DNA from: Marthasterias glacialis
Lineage: Eukaryota > Echinodermata > Asteroidea > Forcipulatida > Asteriidae
Reading direction: 5' to 3'
Assembly: GCA_911728455.2 (NCBI GenBank)
Contig: OU452222.1
Location: 29,030,430 to 29,094,429 of the forward strand
DNA: 64,000 bases
Shown here in pieces: positions 35,185 to 46,083 of the stretch (position 1 is its first letter; each line of letters starts with the position of its first letter). The position numbers and the translations under genes were made by a program. Under the pieces are notes generated by a model. It saw nothing but the letters and a program-made list of their open reading frames with translations, searched no databases and was not told the origin of the DNA.

Positions 35185-36305
35185 CTACAGGGAGAAGAGA
35201 ATAAAACAGCTTGAATAATAATAACAAAACGCAGTTCTTATACCTAGTAGCTAGATCAAGGCGCTTTACAACATTATTATTCCTGTTCATCAGGCAAACT
35301 GAAAACCATTCCTCAAACTTTCTCACCTCCAAAATCTTACATGTTAACTGTTTGAAGAAAGTCTCAATCAGCAGTTATTTTTATAAAACTCCACGCAACG
35401 TGGAAAAGAAGGGAGCAAAATGAGAGAAAAAAAACAAAGCTTCATGTTTGTCACAATGCAATTTAAAGAATAGTAGTTAAACTAGTGGTACTAATAACAC
35501 TTAACAGTCTGAGTAAATTCCTCAAGATTAGCCCAAAAAACTTACCACAGCTGGCATGTTATGTTTGTGGCAAAAAGGGACACATAGCATGCGTTTGCAG
35601 GAAACACTTTATTGGTAAGGTACCCAGTAGTAAGGCAGCAGGTTTATACTTAGAGAGTTAAGTAGATCAGGCTCAGAAAAGTAACACGTCAGCCATGATG
35701 TGCATGCATAGAATATAAATATTGACTGTTTCGAGTGCTGTGGTGAAAACTACAGACTCCCGAGGTGATCCCCAGAGCATTCTTTTTTCCTAAGGCGAAC
35801 AGCAGGAGTAAAAGCAGTCAATATTTGTTTTCAAACAACACATTATGATACACAATGTCCCTGTATGTTATACAGTGTAGTGCGCAATTTAGGGAACACA
35901 GCATTCAAACGTGTACCTATTGACTTCCAAATTGGTGAGCTTGGCACAGTCGCTGCATGTGATGTGCGTGCAAGGGGTCAACAGACGTCTAGGTACCAAG
36001 AAGCTGTCATTGCTACGGGTGTAGTACACTGGTTGCTATGGGTATCTTACATTAGTTGCTATGGGTATATTGCATCACGCTCGCACGGCTTTCTAGTAAA
36101 AAGAAGACGTATCATGTGACCTGCTCTAAACCAATCACAAGACAGAATCTAAATATGGGGTGTTATAAACATACCTAGATCATGCCCATGTTTAGCTAAA
36201 CTATGAAAGTCAGTAAAGCTGGCTGATGGATCAGAAATACCTTGTATGCTGGGTAGTGATATGCCGGTAGTTAAAAGCTTTGTATTCAACTGAGGTGGAT
36301 GTCTT

Positions 36306-36790
36306 AAAGAGGGGCTCCAAGGTCAAATTCAGTTTTGTGATAAACTCATTTTTCAACAGATAGGCAGTGGTAAACTGGTGTAAAATGCCACTTTATTTGA
36401 TACCCGTTCAGAGTGAAATTTTAAACGTGACGTCAGTGGATATCAACAACAAATGGGTCTGTACATTCCAGAATGGAATGTTCGCGTCAGTGAAAAGGTC
36501 AAATTCAATGCTGTTTTGATTAAAAATCATCAAAATTCAGGAATGATAACCCAACAATTTTCCTGTACAAAAATGTACAGACCCATTGATTTGAATTGTG
36601 AGGTCATTGGATGTTTTTCGGCTTGTGACAAAACCGGCACAGGAAGGGTATCAAAGTCAAACACAATGTCATTTTACACCGTTTGATTGTGAGATTAGAG
36701 ACCTGTCATCTGTTCCACTTTCATAAGGACTCCATCTCTTGGGAAAATGAGTGAATCACAAAACTGAATTCCACCTTAGAGCCCCACTTT
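36306..36790. mobile_element. MITE with 47-bp inverted ends, in COQ9 intron 4
   Basis: The left end 'aaagaggggctccaaggtc' and the following 'aaattcagttttgtgata' are matched by the right end '..cacaaaactgaattccacc' and 'ttagagccccactt', with TA flanks. An inner pair, 'aatgggtctgtacatt' and 'aatgtacagacccatt', gives a second stem. It ends only 89 bp from the COQ9 exon 4 donor. Confidence 0.82.
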
Positions 36791-36878
36791 ATGAGACAGA
36801 GGTTGTAACACCACAGTGGTGTGACACATTATAAGTGTTCCTCTCAAATGAGAAGTACAAAACATCATCTACACTCAC

Positions 36879-37068
36879 ATCAACTGATCGATCTCCGGCG
36901 TGATACCAGATATCGTCCATTAACTGAGACAAGTTACTAAAATGGTCCTTGGTGTTGGATGGGACAGCCATAAGAGACATGGCTTGGGGCCATTGATCGA
37001 CAAAGGGGATGATCATACGAAGACGTGCCTCCAGGGCATCTCGGATGAAGGGAACTGCCCTCCTGCGC
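36879..37068 (-). CDS. COQ9: COQ9 exon 4: core TetR-like fold
   Basis: 190 nt. It completes the Arg codon split from exon 3 and ends in phase 0 at GAT/gtgagt. It contains FIRDALEARLRMIIPFVDQW, PQAMSLM, LSQLMDDIWYHAGDRSVD, the most conserved part of the family (human LRDAVETRLRMLIPY..WPRALSILMLP and MVDDMWHYAGDQSTD). The Trp and Asp-Asp-x-Trp residues that line the lipid-binding pocket region are present. Confidence 0.93.
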
Positions 37069-37289
37069 CTGTTAGTATAAGACAGTAAATTCAAATTCAT
37101 TTGTAAATCATGAAGAAGTCTCATAAGGAACTGAATAGGTCTACGGGGAGAAGTGTTGATTTTGAGAGGAAAAGTGGGTTGATATAAATGAAAGTCTGAA
37201 TATTTCAAATAGTTACAAAATGCTTTGCCACATCTTCTCATCCCTTTACTCTATCTGTTCCAAAAGCCAGTAATGTGAGATACTCTTCT

Positions 37290-37480
37290 AGCCTTCTTCC
37301 CTCGCACAGATGTACTTTGCAACTCCCTACCTATCTCTTGTTTTCCACCATCCTACAATCTGTTGCAGTTCAAAAGAAATGTAAAATGAAAACCTTTTTA
37401 ACCTCTTACTATTCTATATTTTCCTTACAGCCCTCACCTCCAGCAGGTGACTTTTTTTCAAAATTATACTCAGCTCGTCT
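37290..37480 (+). pseudogene. Degenerate LINE reverse-transcriptase C-terminal remnant
   Basis: One frame reads NSLPISCFPPSYNLLQFKRN, the typical end of non-LTR retrotransposon ORF2 proteins (WNSLP..I....SL..FKR.LK). The rest of the retrotransposon is missing, and stops and frameshifts surround this piece. It lies inside COQ9 intron 3. Confidence 0.4.
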
Positions 37481-38741
37481 TTAGGACATTGTCTTCACAT
37501 GGTTGTTAGCCATAAACCTACTCCATTCTTACTTCTTACTCCATGCAGAGCTTCAAATCTTACTTCAAGGATGTGTGCACTACTACCTTGCCCATATTAT
37601 GCCATGTAAAAGTTTGGAATTAAGGGAATAAAAGAGTTGCGACAAGGTCTTAAACGGCCATTTAAATCTGGCAAGGTTATGGCTGTGTGATACAGGACCA
37701 AGCTGAAGGCCATGACCCTGCAACGGCCCTGCAAGGTTCAACAGTTGTTGTGATGCTCAACAGTTGTGCAGGCCTCCATCTTAAGAAAAACAGGGGCAGG
37801 CCTTTGCTGGCCAAATCAAAGAAATTGTACAAGGGCATGCTGGCCAAGTTGGTAGTGACAGTGCAGTTTTTCTGAAGGGCATGCTGCCCAACTCAACAGG
37901 GCATGAGGCCAATGGCCTCGGTGGCCTCGGTTAAGATCAAGGCCTGGTTGTGCATATATATGAACATGTACTAATAGACTTTACATTGAGTACTGGTATG
38001 TATATGTATTGATTGCATGACATGTTATTAGTGCCTGTGTCAGCTTGCACGCCAACATGTGTATACGAGCACCGAACACGCATTAGCCAAAAGGTCTTAA
38101 ACAACTCCAGCTATGTCTTTATCATCTGTATAACACCAGATAAACATGGTTATGTCACCACATTTCAACCCAGACTGTCTGGGGGTTTTCCTACAGACAG
38201 CTTTACTGAAAATCTGATTCACAGTCAAACATGGAAGTTCATTTTGCTGCAAAGAGAGAAGGCCCATACTCATTGAATAAGTTATACGAACACAACAAGT
38301 CACTAAAATATAAATGAAACAGGGAGATGATTGATTACAAAAACTACAAATGATGGAAAATGTGTTGCATTCTTCTTGGAAACCCTGTTAACTTCCAGGG
38401 TGTTACATTTCAGAGGCTTTACAGATTCTCTACACCAAATCAAATGTAAAAATAGAGGTTTGGACAATGGGCTATGTTTTTCTTTCCTTGACAGTATGTT
38501 CACATCTTTCAGTTGATACTTTTAAGGCAGTGAGAGACAGATGAAAAAATCCTGAAATCAAGAAAAATGTTGTCACTCACAGGCCTGGTCGTACCATTAG
38601 CCACTTTATAGTGCCAGCCAGGATTTCTAAGATTTGTCTGAGCTCAGTGCTCACGCACAATAATATTTTGGAGCTTTTGGCATAATTTGTTTTCGAATGT
38701 CGCCACTGGTTATTTAAGGAAATCATTGGTATTACACAAAC

Positions 38742-39062
38742 CTCTTCCCTCCTTGTTCTTCTTCTGCCGTCTCCTCCTGCACTTCCCTCGCCAGCTTTTC
38801 AGCCAACTGGGTGTTACATTCTCTCACAAAGTGATGGACGAGATCCCCACCTCCCCTGGGGAACATTCCATGAGCCACGCCTGGGAATCCCTCTGCCCTC
38901 GCCCCCTCCGAGAGCGCATCCACTGACCAGCCAAATGCAGGGACGAATTCTAGCCCCGAGTTCAGGACACGTTGTCTGACTGCAGTGTCTGATTCCCCAG
39001 GCTGTTCTTCTGAGGCAGGCTCTTCTGCTTCCTGAGAGTTGCCATGGTTACTCTGTGTTTGG
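38742..39062 (-). CDS. COQ9: COQ9 exon 3 (main annotation of the gene)
   Basis: COQ9 is a mitochondrial matrix-side lipid-binding protein of coenzyme Q synthesis. It presents the quinone precursor to the di-iron hydroxylase COQ7 and supports the CoQ synthome. The gene model on the minus strand is 42463-42373, 39401-39320, 39062-38742, 37068-36879, 35184-35029 and 33832-33779: 894 nt or 298 codons before a missing last exon, against 318 residues in human. All five junction phases agree. This exon encodes an acidic linker (EAEEPASEEQPGESD) and then LEFVPAFGWSVDALSEGARA and HFVRECNTQLAEKL, matching the start of the folded domain in human (LEFVPAHGWTAEAIAEGAQ, HFVTQCNTRL). It ends in phase 2 at AAGAG/gtttgt. 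Confidence 0.93.
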
Positions 39063-39319
39063 CTGTAAGGATGGAATGGAAAAAGACGTGAAGTAAATGG
39101 TAGAATCCAGTGATACCGTCAGTTGTCATCAACTTTTTGCATTTTCATTGAATCATCATTGGCTTCAGTTCTAATATTTCATTTGATCGTAGATCTTGGA
39201 AATCCCAACTCATTTTAGTTTCAATACATTGAATGTGTTTTAGTGTTTACTGTTTAACACAGCCCTAAAGATCACTCCAAAAAATATATTCAAATTTCTT
39301 TTAAGGATGTGAAACTCAC

Positions 39320-39401
39320 TTGTATGTTTGCTTGCTGGAGTTTGATGTTGAGCACTGTCTCAAGAACTGTCCTGAAGTATAGCATCCTGGAGTCTGTGTA
39401 C
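39320..39401 (-). CDS. COQ9: COQ9 exon 2: presequence end and linker
   Basis: 82 nt; acceptor 'tgattatag' and donor ACAA/gtgagt. It encodes TQTPGCYTSGQFLRQCSTSN and a Ser/Gln-rich run. The phases are 1 (entry, completing Gly) and 2 (exit, completing Asn), consistent with exons 1 and 3. The FLRQCSTSN stretch resembles a mitochondrial processing-site region (human RAFHASAVG). Confidence 0.8.
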
Positions 39402-39664
39402 CTATAATCATAAAAACTGTGTGCAAATTTTTACTAGAATACAAATTACTCCCCCCAGCATATTTTTAACCAGTTCCCGCCAGGATTAGCATTTTTTCCC
39501 GTGCAGCCTGATGGGGTTATTTTGTTTGAAATGCTGGAATCATTTTTATTGAGAATACCGCTAGCACAAAGAAGCCTTGACTTGACAAAGCTAAGAGAAC
39601 AAAGATTGTCTTTAAAGCACTAGGATTTTTGTTTTCTTTAACAAGAAAATGTCAAATTTATGAA

Positions 39665-39770
39665 CTGTGAATTGCAAAACCTCAGCTGTGATCCATGGCC
39701 GAGGATTGTTCCTCAATCCAGAACCAAGGCTGGAAACTCGGCTCACTCTGACTTACCTCCATTAAGCTGA
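39665..39770 (-). repeat. Dispersed repeat, pair of 46868-46985
   Basis: On the minus strand: 'aatggaggtaagtcagagtg', then 'agccttggttctgg', then 'ctcggccatgg'. The plus-strand copy at 46868-46985 shows the same three blocks (aatggaggtaagcccgagtg, agccttggttctgg, gtcggccatgg). Its class is unknown. Confidence 0.6.
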
Positions 39771-39849
39771 AATGCAATGAATGAACAATAGTGGAAACCT
39801 GATATTTCACAATCCTCTTCTTGGAACAAAAGGACAAAGGTCTTGTATC

Positions 39850-40462
39850 TGGGACTGTTTCCTTACATGTGTATATGTTGTATTAAGGATTGCGTGTCCA
39901 CTGATGCCCTGACTAGCACATTGTCTTGTGCAGTCAACGCAGGATACCAGCTGTACAGCATGCGCACTCGACCAATCATGACCAAATGGAACTTTCAGTA
40001 GCCACAGGGGGAGGGTCGTTGCACTACATAGCTGGTATCCTGCGTTGACTGCACAATACAATGTGCAAGTCAGGGCATCAGCGAACACGCAATCCTCGTA
40101 TAAGGAAACAGTCGTTGAATATCGCATCACTATCAGTAGTAAAATGGCGATTGTAACAGCTGCATTTGAGTGGTTTTAGTGGGCTAAAAAATCATCGACT
40201 TGGAGGACAGAAAGTGATCGTAAGTACAATTAAATTCTATTTCTATTTCATCTTTGATATCTTGAGAAGCCAGTAGGCGATTTTCCAGCAATTTTGTTGA
40301 TTTTTTGTCATAATTTTGGCCACTTTTTTAGAGGTGTTTTAAATCCTTTTCGCCATGACAGCTTTTTCCAACCAACTTACACATACTTTTCAGGGGCGCT
40401 AGTACGACCGACAATGTCAAATTTTTTGAAAAAGGAGTACAGCGCCCCAGTTACTGTGTCTA
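39850..40462. mobile_element. Complex palindromic element family B, copy 2, in COQ9 intron 1
   Basis: An inverted pair at about 39850-39955 and 40030-40115 (gcaggataccagct / agctggtatcctgc; gatgccctgact / agtcagggcatc) is followed by the family B body: AAAATGGCGATTGTAACAGC at 40140, gatcgtaagtac at 40218, 'agaagccagtaggcgattttc' and the terminal 'cagcgccccagttactgtg'. It is diverged from copy 1 at 2179-3492 but keeps the same order. Confidence 0.75.
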
Positions 40463-40600
40463 ATTTTGTACAGTCAGACAGTGTAGATCATAGATGCGTG
40501 TAGAGTTTATTTGTACAGGGTAGATGCGTGTAGAGTATATTTGTACAGGGGACTATGTCCGTCAAGCTAATATTTTAGATTTAGCTAGATTAATTAATAA

Positions 40601-42280
40601 TAGTTGCGATAATCGTAACCCTCCATCCCCCCGACGGTTGACGGTCAGAGACCGTTGCGTCGGGAGTACTCCTAGAACTATGAGGTTTGTTCCGCTATCG
40701 TCTCCACGAACCTCATAGAGTGATATGTACAAAATCCTATTCGAAACTTTCTGCCCTTCACGTTTACATGGCTACAGTTCTTTTTTGAAATCAGATCTCG
40801 CCAAAACTAGGCTCTATGTGTTCTTTCAACTCTGATCGAGCGTTGCACGGGTCCAGAAAATCCACTCCGCAAACTAAAAGTTGTTAAAAAGTGATAAATT
40901 CTCACCGCAATTCAGATCCCATTCAAACAGTATTGCAACAAATATGGCGACCGGAGTTGCAAAATTAACTGGTATGCTGCTATGCGGTGCGCTGGTCCTA
41001 TGGGCTGGTTCCGTGTACCAGTTAATTTTACAAATTTTTAAATTAACTGGTACGCGGAACCAGCCCATAGGACCAGCGCACCGCATAGCAGCACACCAGT
41101 TAATTTTGCAACTCCAGTCGCCATATTTGTTGCAATACTGTTTGAATGGGATCTGAATTGCGGTGAGAATTTATCACTTTTTAACAACTTTTAGTTTGCG
41201 GAGTGGATTTTCTGGACCAGTGCAACGCTCGATCAGAGTTGAAAGAACACATAGAGCCTATTTTTGGCGAGATCTGATTTCAAAAAAGAACTGTAGCCAT
41301 GTAAACGTGAAGGGCAGAAAGTTTCGAATAGGATTTTGTACATATCACTCTATGAGGGTTGTGGAGACGATAGCGGAACAAACCTCATAGTTCTAGGAGT
41401 ACGTCGGGAGGTAGCCCCACTAGTGTGGCAAGGATTTTTGACATCGGTTGAATCCTTAGCCACACGTCCAAGCATATCTTTTGTGCAGCTCGTCACCCAA
41501 TCCGCCGCATCGAAACCTAACGGGTGCGGCGCTGGATTTTAACCAACTAAATGTGTCCACGTACCTCTTAGCTTCCCTCCGGTACTGTGGCTGTTGAAGT
41601 TACTAACCTTTTAAGGGCAAATGATCATTATTTTGAATTTGGCTCAAAATTACTCCACACAAATAGACATCGGCTAGCGATCGGGGCCATTTTGATTACC
41701 CAGAATGCAATGCCATCACGAAATCACGTGTGGCGCGAGAGTATAAAAACAATTTCAGAATGGAGTCAGCAAAAAGTGCAAGTACCAAACTATGCGTGCA
41801 TGCAACTGATGCCATGCATAGATTTGGTGCATGCACTTTTTCTGACTCCATGCATTTTGTATTCTAAGCTGTTTCATTAGCTGTAGCTGTCACGTGAAAC
41901 AGCCGCTGAATTGTTTTTGCAATCTCGTGACTTCGTGATGGCATTGCATTCTGGGTAATCAAAATGGCCCCGATCGTTAGCCGATATCTATTCGTGTGGA
42001 GTAATTTTGAGCCAAATTCAAATGATAATTTGCCCTTAATAAGGTTAGTAACTTCAACAGCCAAAGTACCGGAGGGAAGCTAAGAGGTACGTGGACACAT
42101 TTAGTTGGTTAAAAACCAGCGCCGCACCCGTTAGGTTTCGATGCGGCGGATTGGGGGACGAGCTGCACAAAAGATATGCTTGGACGTGTGGCTAAGGATT
42201 CAACCGATGTCAAAAATCCTTGCCACACTAGTGGGGCTAGTCGGGAGGATGGAGTTGGAGGGTTACGATTATCGCAACTA
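40601..42280. mobile_element. Foldback element with 9-bp target duplication, host of a nested foldback
   Basis: The ends TAGTTGCGATAATCGTAACC and its reverse complement are flanked by AATTAATAA (40592-40600) and AATTAATGA (42281-42289), a 9-bp duplication with one mismatch. Apart from the nested insert at 40667-41401, the inner part (41411-42240) is one palindrome with arms of about 390 bp around a centre near 41805. The left arm starts 'gtagccccactagtgtggc' and the right arm ends with its inverse. No transposase is present. It lies in COQ9 intron 1, 93 bp from exon 1. Confidence 0.85.
40667..41401. mobile_element. Nested foldback element with perfect 9-bp target duplication
   Basis: The ends are TACTCCTAGAACTATGAGG and its reverse complement, with arms of about 365 bp meeting near 41033. 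Both sides carry CGTCGGGAG (40658-40666 and 41402-41410), a perfect 9-bp duplication of sequence belonging to the surrounding element. Arms are about 95% identical by eye, so the insertion is not very old. Confidence 0.88.
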
Positions 42281-42372
42281 AATTAATGAATATTAATAAT
42301 ATCTTCTACGACTAGTATATAGAGCGATGAAAATAAACATTTCAAGAAAACTTCCTTCATACAAACATCTAC

Positions 42373-42463
42373 CTTTCAGTAAAATCTGAGCTCTCTGTTT
42401 AGGTGAAAACAGCGATCGAATCGGTAACCTTGTTGCATAACGAAGCTCCCTGTAGGCTGCCAT
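42373..42463 (-). CDS. COQ9: COQ9 exon 1: start codon and mitochondrial presequence
   Basis: 30 codons plus one base from the ATG at 42463-42461, in a strong context (accaagATGg). The residues MAAYRELRYATRLPIRSLFS and PKQRAQILLK are rich in Arg/Lys with a single acidic residue, as expected of an amphipathic matrix-targeting presequence. The exon ends AAAG/gtagat in phase 1, exactly what exon 2 needs. Evidence is therefore position, composition and phase; presequences are not conserved enough to align. Confidence 0.78.
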
Positions 42464-42466
42464 CTT
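42456..42466 (-). promoter_or_regulatory. YY1-like site over the COQ9 start codon
   Basis: Minus strand AAGATGGCAGC, one base from the YY1 consensus AAGATGGCGGC. YY1 sites overlapping or just downstream of start codons are common in TATA-less promoters of mitochondrial and other housekeeping genes. Binding is inference. Confidence 0.4.
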
Positions 42467-42609
42467 GGTTGATGCGCCCTCTACGACGATTAGAAAGAGA
42501 GGCACAAGGCAGCCGTCCGGCCGTCCCTACGCTACACTGACAACGCTCTAAACACTGCCCGGATAAATTAAAACGATTTCACTGGAATTAAATTGATGTT
42601 TGATTGACT
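42464..42609. promoter_or_regulatory. Bidirectional promoter between COQ9 and the ANKRD60-like gene
   Basis: COQ9 starts at 42463 going left. A good donor (gact/gtaagt) at 42610 followed by the acceptor at 43676 implies a noncoding first exon of the ANKRD60-like gene ending near 42609 going right. The interval is GC-richer than its surroundings (gccgtccggccgtccctacg) and has no TATA box. Start sites cannot be seen directly. Confidence 0.5.
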
Positions 42610-43704
42610 GTAAGTATTCCAAGTTCAGCATGGAGAAACTTTACTCTTTGCCTTATGTAAAGAACGTTTAAAAAGGCGATTCTGACTTCGAAAGATGTGA
42701 GAAAACGGCCAGAAATTCTTGATTGAGCTTGAACTGAAAGTTTAAGCATATGCTGGATTTCACATTATTTACGGTTAGTTTGTTTGTCGAATCGCTGGCT
42801 TGCTGCATGCAGGCAACCTTGGGCTTGGCTTAAATTAATTCAGTGTCATGACTAGGAATATGGGGCCAGCAATGGGTAGTTGGTCTATGGTCTATCGTCG
42901 TATTCAGTTCAAGTGCATAGTAATTTAGTATCGTACAGTGTATTGCTTTGATTTTTATAAATCAGAATTGAGAAGGAATATGGTAGAATTTACAAACCCT
43001 ATCAAATAACTATGATTATGAATATCAGTACTTCTACTTGATACCCAGTTGATGTAAGTGTGTGTGTGTGTTGTAGATTTTTGTCATGAAACTACATGTA
43101 ACAAGTCCTTTGTATTTGAAACACATTTGTACGTGGGCCCAGTGGCATTTCTTTTTAATTTAATTATCCTGTACTAATCAACCATGTAATTGTGAGTTAT
43201 GCAAGCAATATGTTCAACAAGTTGTAAGTAGGTTTTTGTATTTCCTTTCTTTACTACAATTTTGTAGCAATGTTGTAGTAGAAACCTGTGCATGTCAAAA
43301 ACTTGCCCAGGACTTGGTTTCTACTTTCCACGTTGTGCTCAACAGCACCATCATGTTAGAATACATGTACAATGTACGTAGCCATTTGAGCGGATGTGAA
43401 TGTGACGTTTATTTGATATTTCTTTCTAGGTGAGTAACCACAGCCCAGCCATGCCTGCTACCCCTTTTCAAATATTTGCAACCCCATTTAGTAATAATTA
43501 AACACAAACTCAATCAAAACATACATTACAATGTAAATCTATTCATGTTCATGATTTTGCTATTGATTGAAAACAATTTCAAGGTAAAAGAAAGTAACAT
43601 GAAACAAATTGCCCGTGGTTACAGTAAGCCCTAAAATTTGTGTTTTTTTATTTATTTTCTTTTAATCTCATTGTAGTTAAGTGCAACAAGTTGATTCAGC
43701 AACC

Positions 43705-43824
43705 ATGGCTGAGAAGAGTGGAGGTCGAGGTGTCACTGGACAAAGAGGCAAATATTTTGATCTTAGAGTCAAACTTTTTACCAATGAGGTTTTTCCAGTT
43801 AGAGATGTCTATAATGAAATGAAG
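43705..43824 (+). CDS. ANKRD60: ANKRD60-like exon 1 (coding): start of ubiquitin-like domain
   Basis: The acceptor 'tctcattgtag' at 43676 opens the exon; an in-frame TAA (43678-43680) precedes ATG 43705 in an ideal context (aaccATGg). 40 codons, MAEKSGGRGVTGQRG then KYFDLRVKLFTNEVFPVRDV, ending ATGAAG/gtaagc in phase 0. The YFDLRVKL..NEVF.V pattern is the first beta hairpin of a ubiquitin-like fold. Confidence 0.85.
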
Positions 43825-44171
43825 GTAAGCATCGGTAAACATAAAGGAATGGGAGGGGATAGGGATGGGAGGGGCGGGGCGTTGGGGGGGACTGAAAACA
43901 CAAACATTTCAGATTTATACGAAGACAGGATGAAACAAGATCCATAACATTTTCTTCGGCCGGGGGGGGGGGGGGGGGGGAGGTTAGGCCAAGTCTCACC
44001 CTCACAAATCAACTAAACCCCTAGGGGACCAAAGACACTTGTTTGACAGATTTGAGTGGTACTACTGAAAGAAACTTTCTAATCAGAAATGAAGTCAATA
44101 ACTTCGGCTCGATGAGGGATTAAGGGGGAGAGGTCCTATTATGACACTAAGTAATGCCTTTAAAGAGACCT

Positions 44172-44319
44172 AATTGGGAGACTTTTGAGGAGACCCCTAG
44201 GTGGCAGCAGACTTACCAGGAATATCCATTGTTCTCGGATATGTGTGCATGCTCATGACTACGTAAACAATGACAATTAGTAAGTTTGCTGCCACCTATT
44301 GTTCCCAAAGTCTCCCATT
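44172..44319. mobile_element. MITE in ANKRD60-like intron
   Basis: The left end 'attgggagacttttgagg' with 'taggtggcagcagacttac' is mirrored on the right by 'gtaagtttgctgccaccta' and 'aaagtctcccatt'. About 148 bp, in the intron between coding exons 1 and 2. Confidence 0.75.
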
Positions 44320-44334
44320 GTCCCTAGTCAGTTA

Positions 44335-44492
44335 TAGACTGTTCAGGCCTTGACAACAAGCCCCGCCCACACACCTTAGTTTGTGTTTGTTTACGCTACA
44401 CGTGTGATCGAGTTTGACCAAGGTCTCATGACCTAAAGGCATGATCCAATTGGTCAATGCGCACAGTTTGATTGACAGGCGGGAACGGTCTA
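44335..44492. mobile_element. MITE with TA ends, related to 34191-34415
   Basis: TAGACTGTTC at the left and GAACGGTCTA at the right, about 158 bp, with 'ccccgcccac' near the left end and 'gacaggcggga' near the right. The ending GGTCTATT is shared with the element at 34191-34415. A lone end of the same type is at about 45213-45225. Confidence 0.6.
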
Positions 44493-44556
44493 TTGATGAT
44501 ACACAACAATCTGGGCTCCTGAGGTAATTTTGTAAATAATTGACTTCCTGTTTTAG

Positions 44557-44635
44557 GTGAGGGCTCTGAAAGCTAGGATGGAGTTTGTGACGGGAATTCC
44601 GAGCCATCTTCAGAGGCTTACTTACTTGGATGGAG
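44557..44635 (+). CDS. ANKRD60: ANKRD60-like exon 2: ubiquitin-like domain continued
   Basis: 79 nt; acceptor 'cttcctgttttag', donor GGAG/gtgggt. It encodes VRALKARMEFVTGIPSHLQR and LTYLDG, the helix and following strand of the ubiquitin-like fold (human family pattern LKEELDLMAGIP..LQRLQYLD). Phase 0 in, phase 1 out. Confidence 0.87.
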
Positions 44636-44683
44636 GTGGGTAATGACTCTACACGCAGGAGGATCATGAAATATTATACACAC

Positions 44684-44852
44684 ATTATGGACTGGCAACT
44701 AGGTCACTAGTGCAAGTCTATGCACCATGAGGGACTGTGAGTGACCAGAAGAGGGTCGTATTTAGGTAGCAAATAGGACCCTCTCCTGGGCACTTGTAGA
44801 CCCACGGGGTGCATAGACATGCACTAGTGACTGAATTATGCCAGTCCATAAT
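44684..44852. mobile_element. 169-bp MITE with about 45-bp inverted ends
   Basis: ATTATGGACTGGCA at the left and TGCCAGTCCATAAT at the right, followed inwards by 'tcactagtgcaagtctatgcacc' and its inverse. It begins 49 bp downstream of coding exon 2 of the ANKRD60-like gene, close to the donor. Confidence 0.85.
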
Positions 44853-45433
44853 AAGTTTTACAAAACACTTCTGTCCAAAATATATTTAGGGTTTTATAAT
44901 CAGGGTTTTTTAATTGAACTGTCAAAAATTGAAGGAACGCTTTTAGTTTCCAAACTTCAGTTATTGAGTTGGTGTTCACATCACTGTTCACATAAATGTG
45001 AGTGTACATGTGTGCTTAGTGATTATTGTACACTATGGAAGTTGTAGTTGAACCTCCAGAGGGCACTGTGACCAGTCCAAAAGTTTGAATGTAGTGCCCG
45101 ATCGGGCAACGTACTCCGGGAGTTAGTCTCACCCAATGTCTTGACATGTGTCTAGTTTCACTGATACTAATCAAATGCACCCCACTTGACTGTGTGTTAT
45201 AAGCTTGTGTAGGGAATCGGTCTATTGTTTTGGGTATTGAACATTAGACTCGCCATCTCCATATAATTTATGCAGATGAGCAGAAGTGAAACAATATTAC
45301 GCTGCATAGACTTGTGCTAGTATACGTAATACAAGGTACTTAAAAATGCTTAAAACACCTAAATGTACTGGACTTGATGTCGTACTGACCACTGTCAGTG
45401 GTGTTGAACTTCAATAATCATTTCATTGGTCAT

Positions 45434-45856
45434 TAATAATGACAATATGTAGTTCTTATAGCGCTTTATGACACCCGATGGACGTCTCAAAGCGCTGTTT
45501 TTTTTTCCTGCAAGGTATGATGAGTTACGTTTTTGAAGTATGAAACCTGTTCCTTTACATAGCACCATGTAACGGTTCACAAGGTGCTGTGGCGCAATCT
45601 GCAGCCAATCAAACCAGAAACATCGGGGCGAACCCCTGCTCTTTGCGATAAGAGCACTGGGTTCTTTTACGTGCGTTAAACAACACACGAGACCTACGGC
45701 TTTACGTCCAATTCAAAGGACGTAGCTATAATGGTTATAAAAAGTGTCTTGCTTAAGGACACAAGTGTCATGACCGAGACTCGAACCCACACTCTGCTAA
45801 TCAGAAACACCAGAGCTTGAGTCCAGTGTTCTTATCCGCTCAGCCATGACATGCCT
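45434..45856 (-). mobile_element. tRNA-derived SINE, family S1
   Basis: Minus strand: 'catgtcatggctgagcgg' (A box), 'gtgggttcgagtctcgg' (B box), the S1 body, and a tail through 'agcgctttgagacgtccatcgg'. Full length. An 18-G run follows at 45881-45897. Confidence 0.8.
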
Positions 45857-46083
45857 GATTATTACTGAGGCTGGCGTGGAGGGGGGGGGGGGGGGGTACT
45901 GAGGGGGGAGGCAAAAAATAATAATAATTACGACAAGGAGGTTTGTTTTTATTTGATTTGATTTGAAATGGTTTATTTACAATGAAATATGTACTCGCAG
46001 CCAGAGGCTGAATTAAAACATTTGAACAATATTACTGTAATGACATTTGGATGGATTGATAAGTTTGTATATGATTGTTTCAG

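Noticed and set aside
36789-37241. Reading the whole 150-codon minus frame as a gene
   Set aside because: Only 36879-37068 matches COQ9; both ends of the frame run through splice sites into introns.
45881-45897. Long G run and similar G/C runs elsewhere as quadruplex regulators
   Set aside because: They belong to a dispersed degenerate repeat and are length-unstable; no positional link to promoters.
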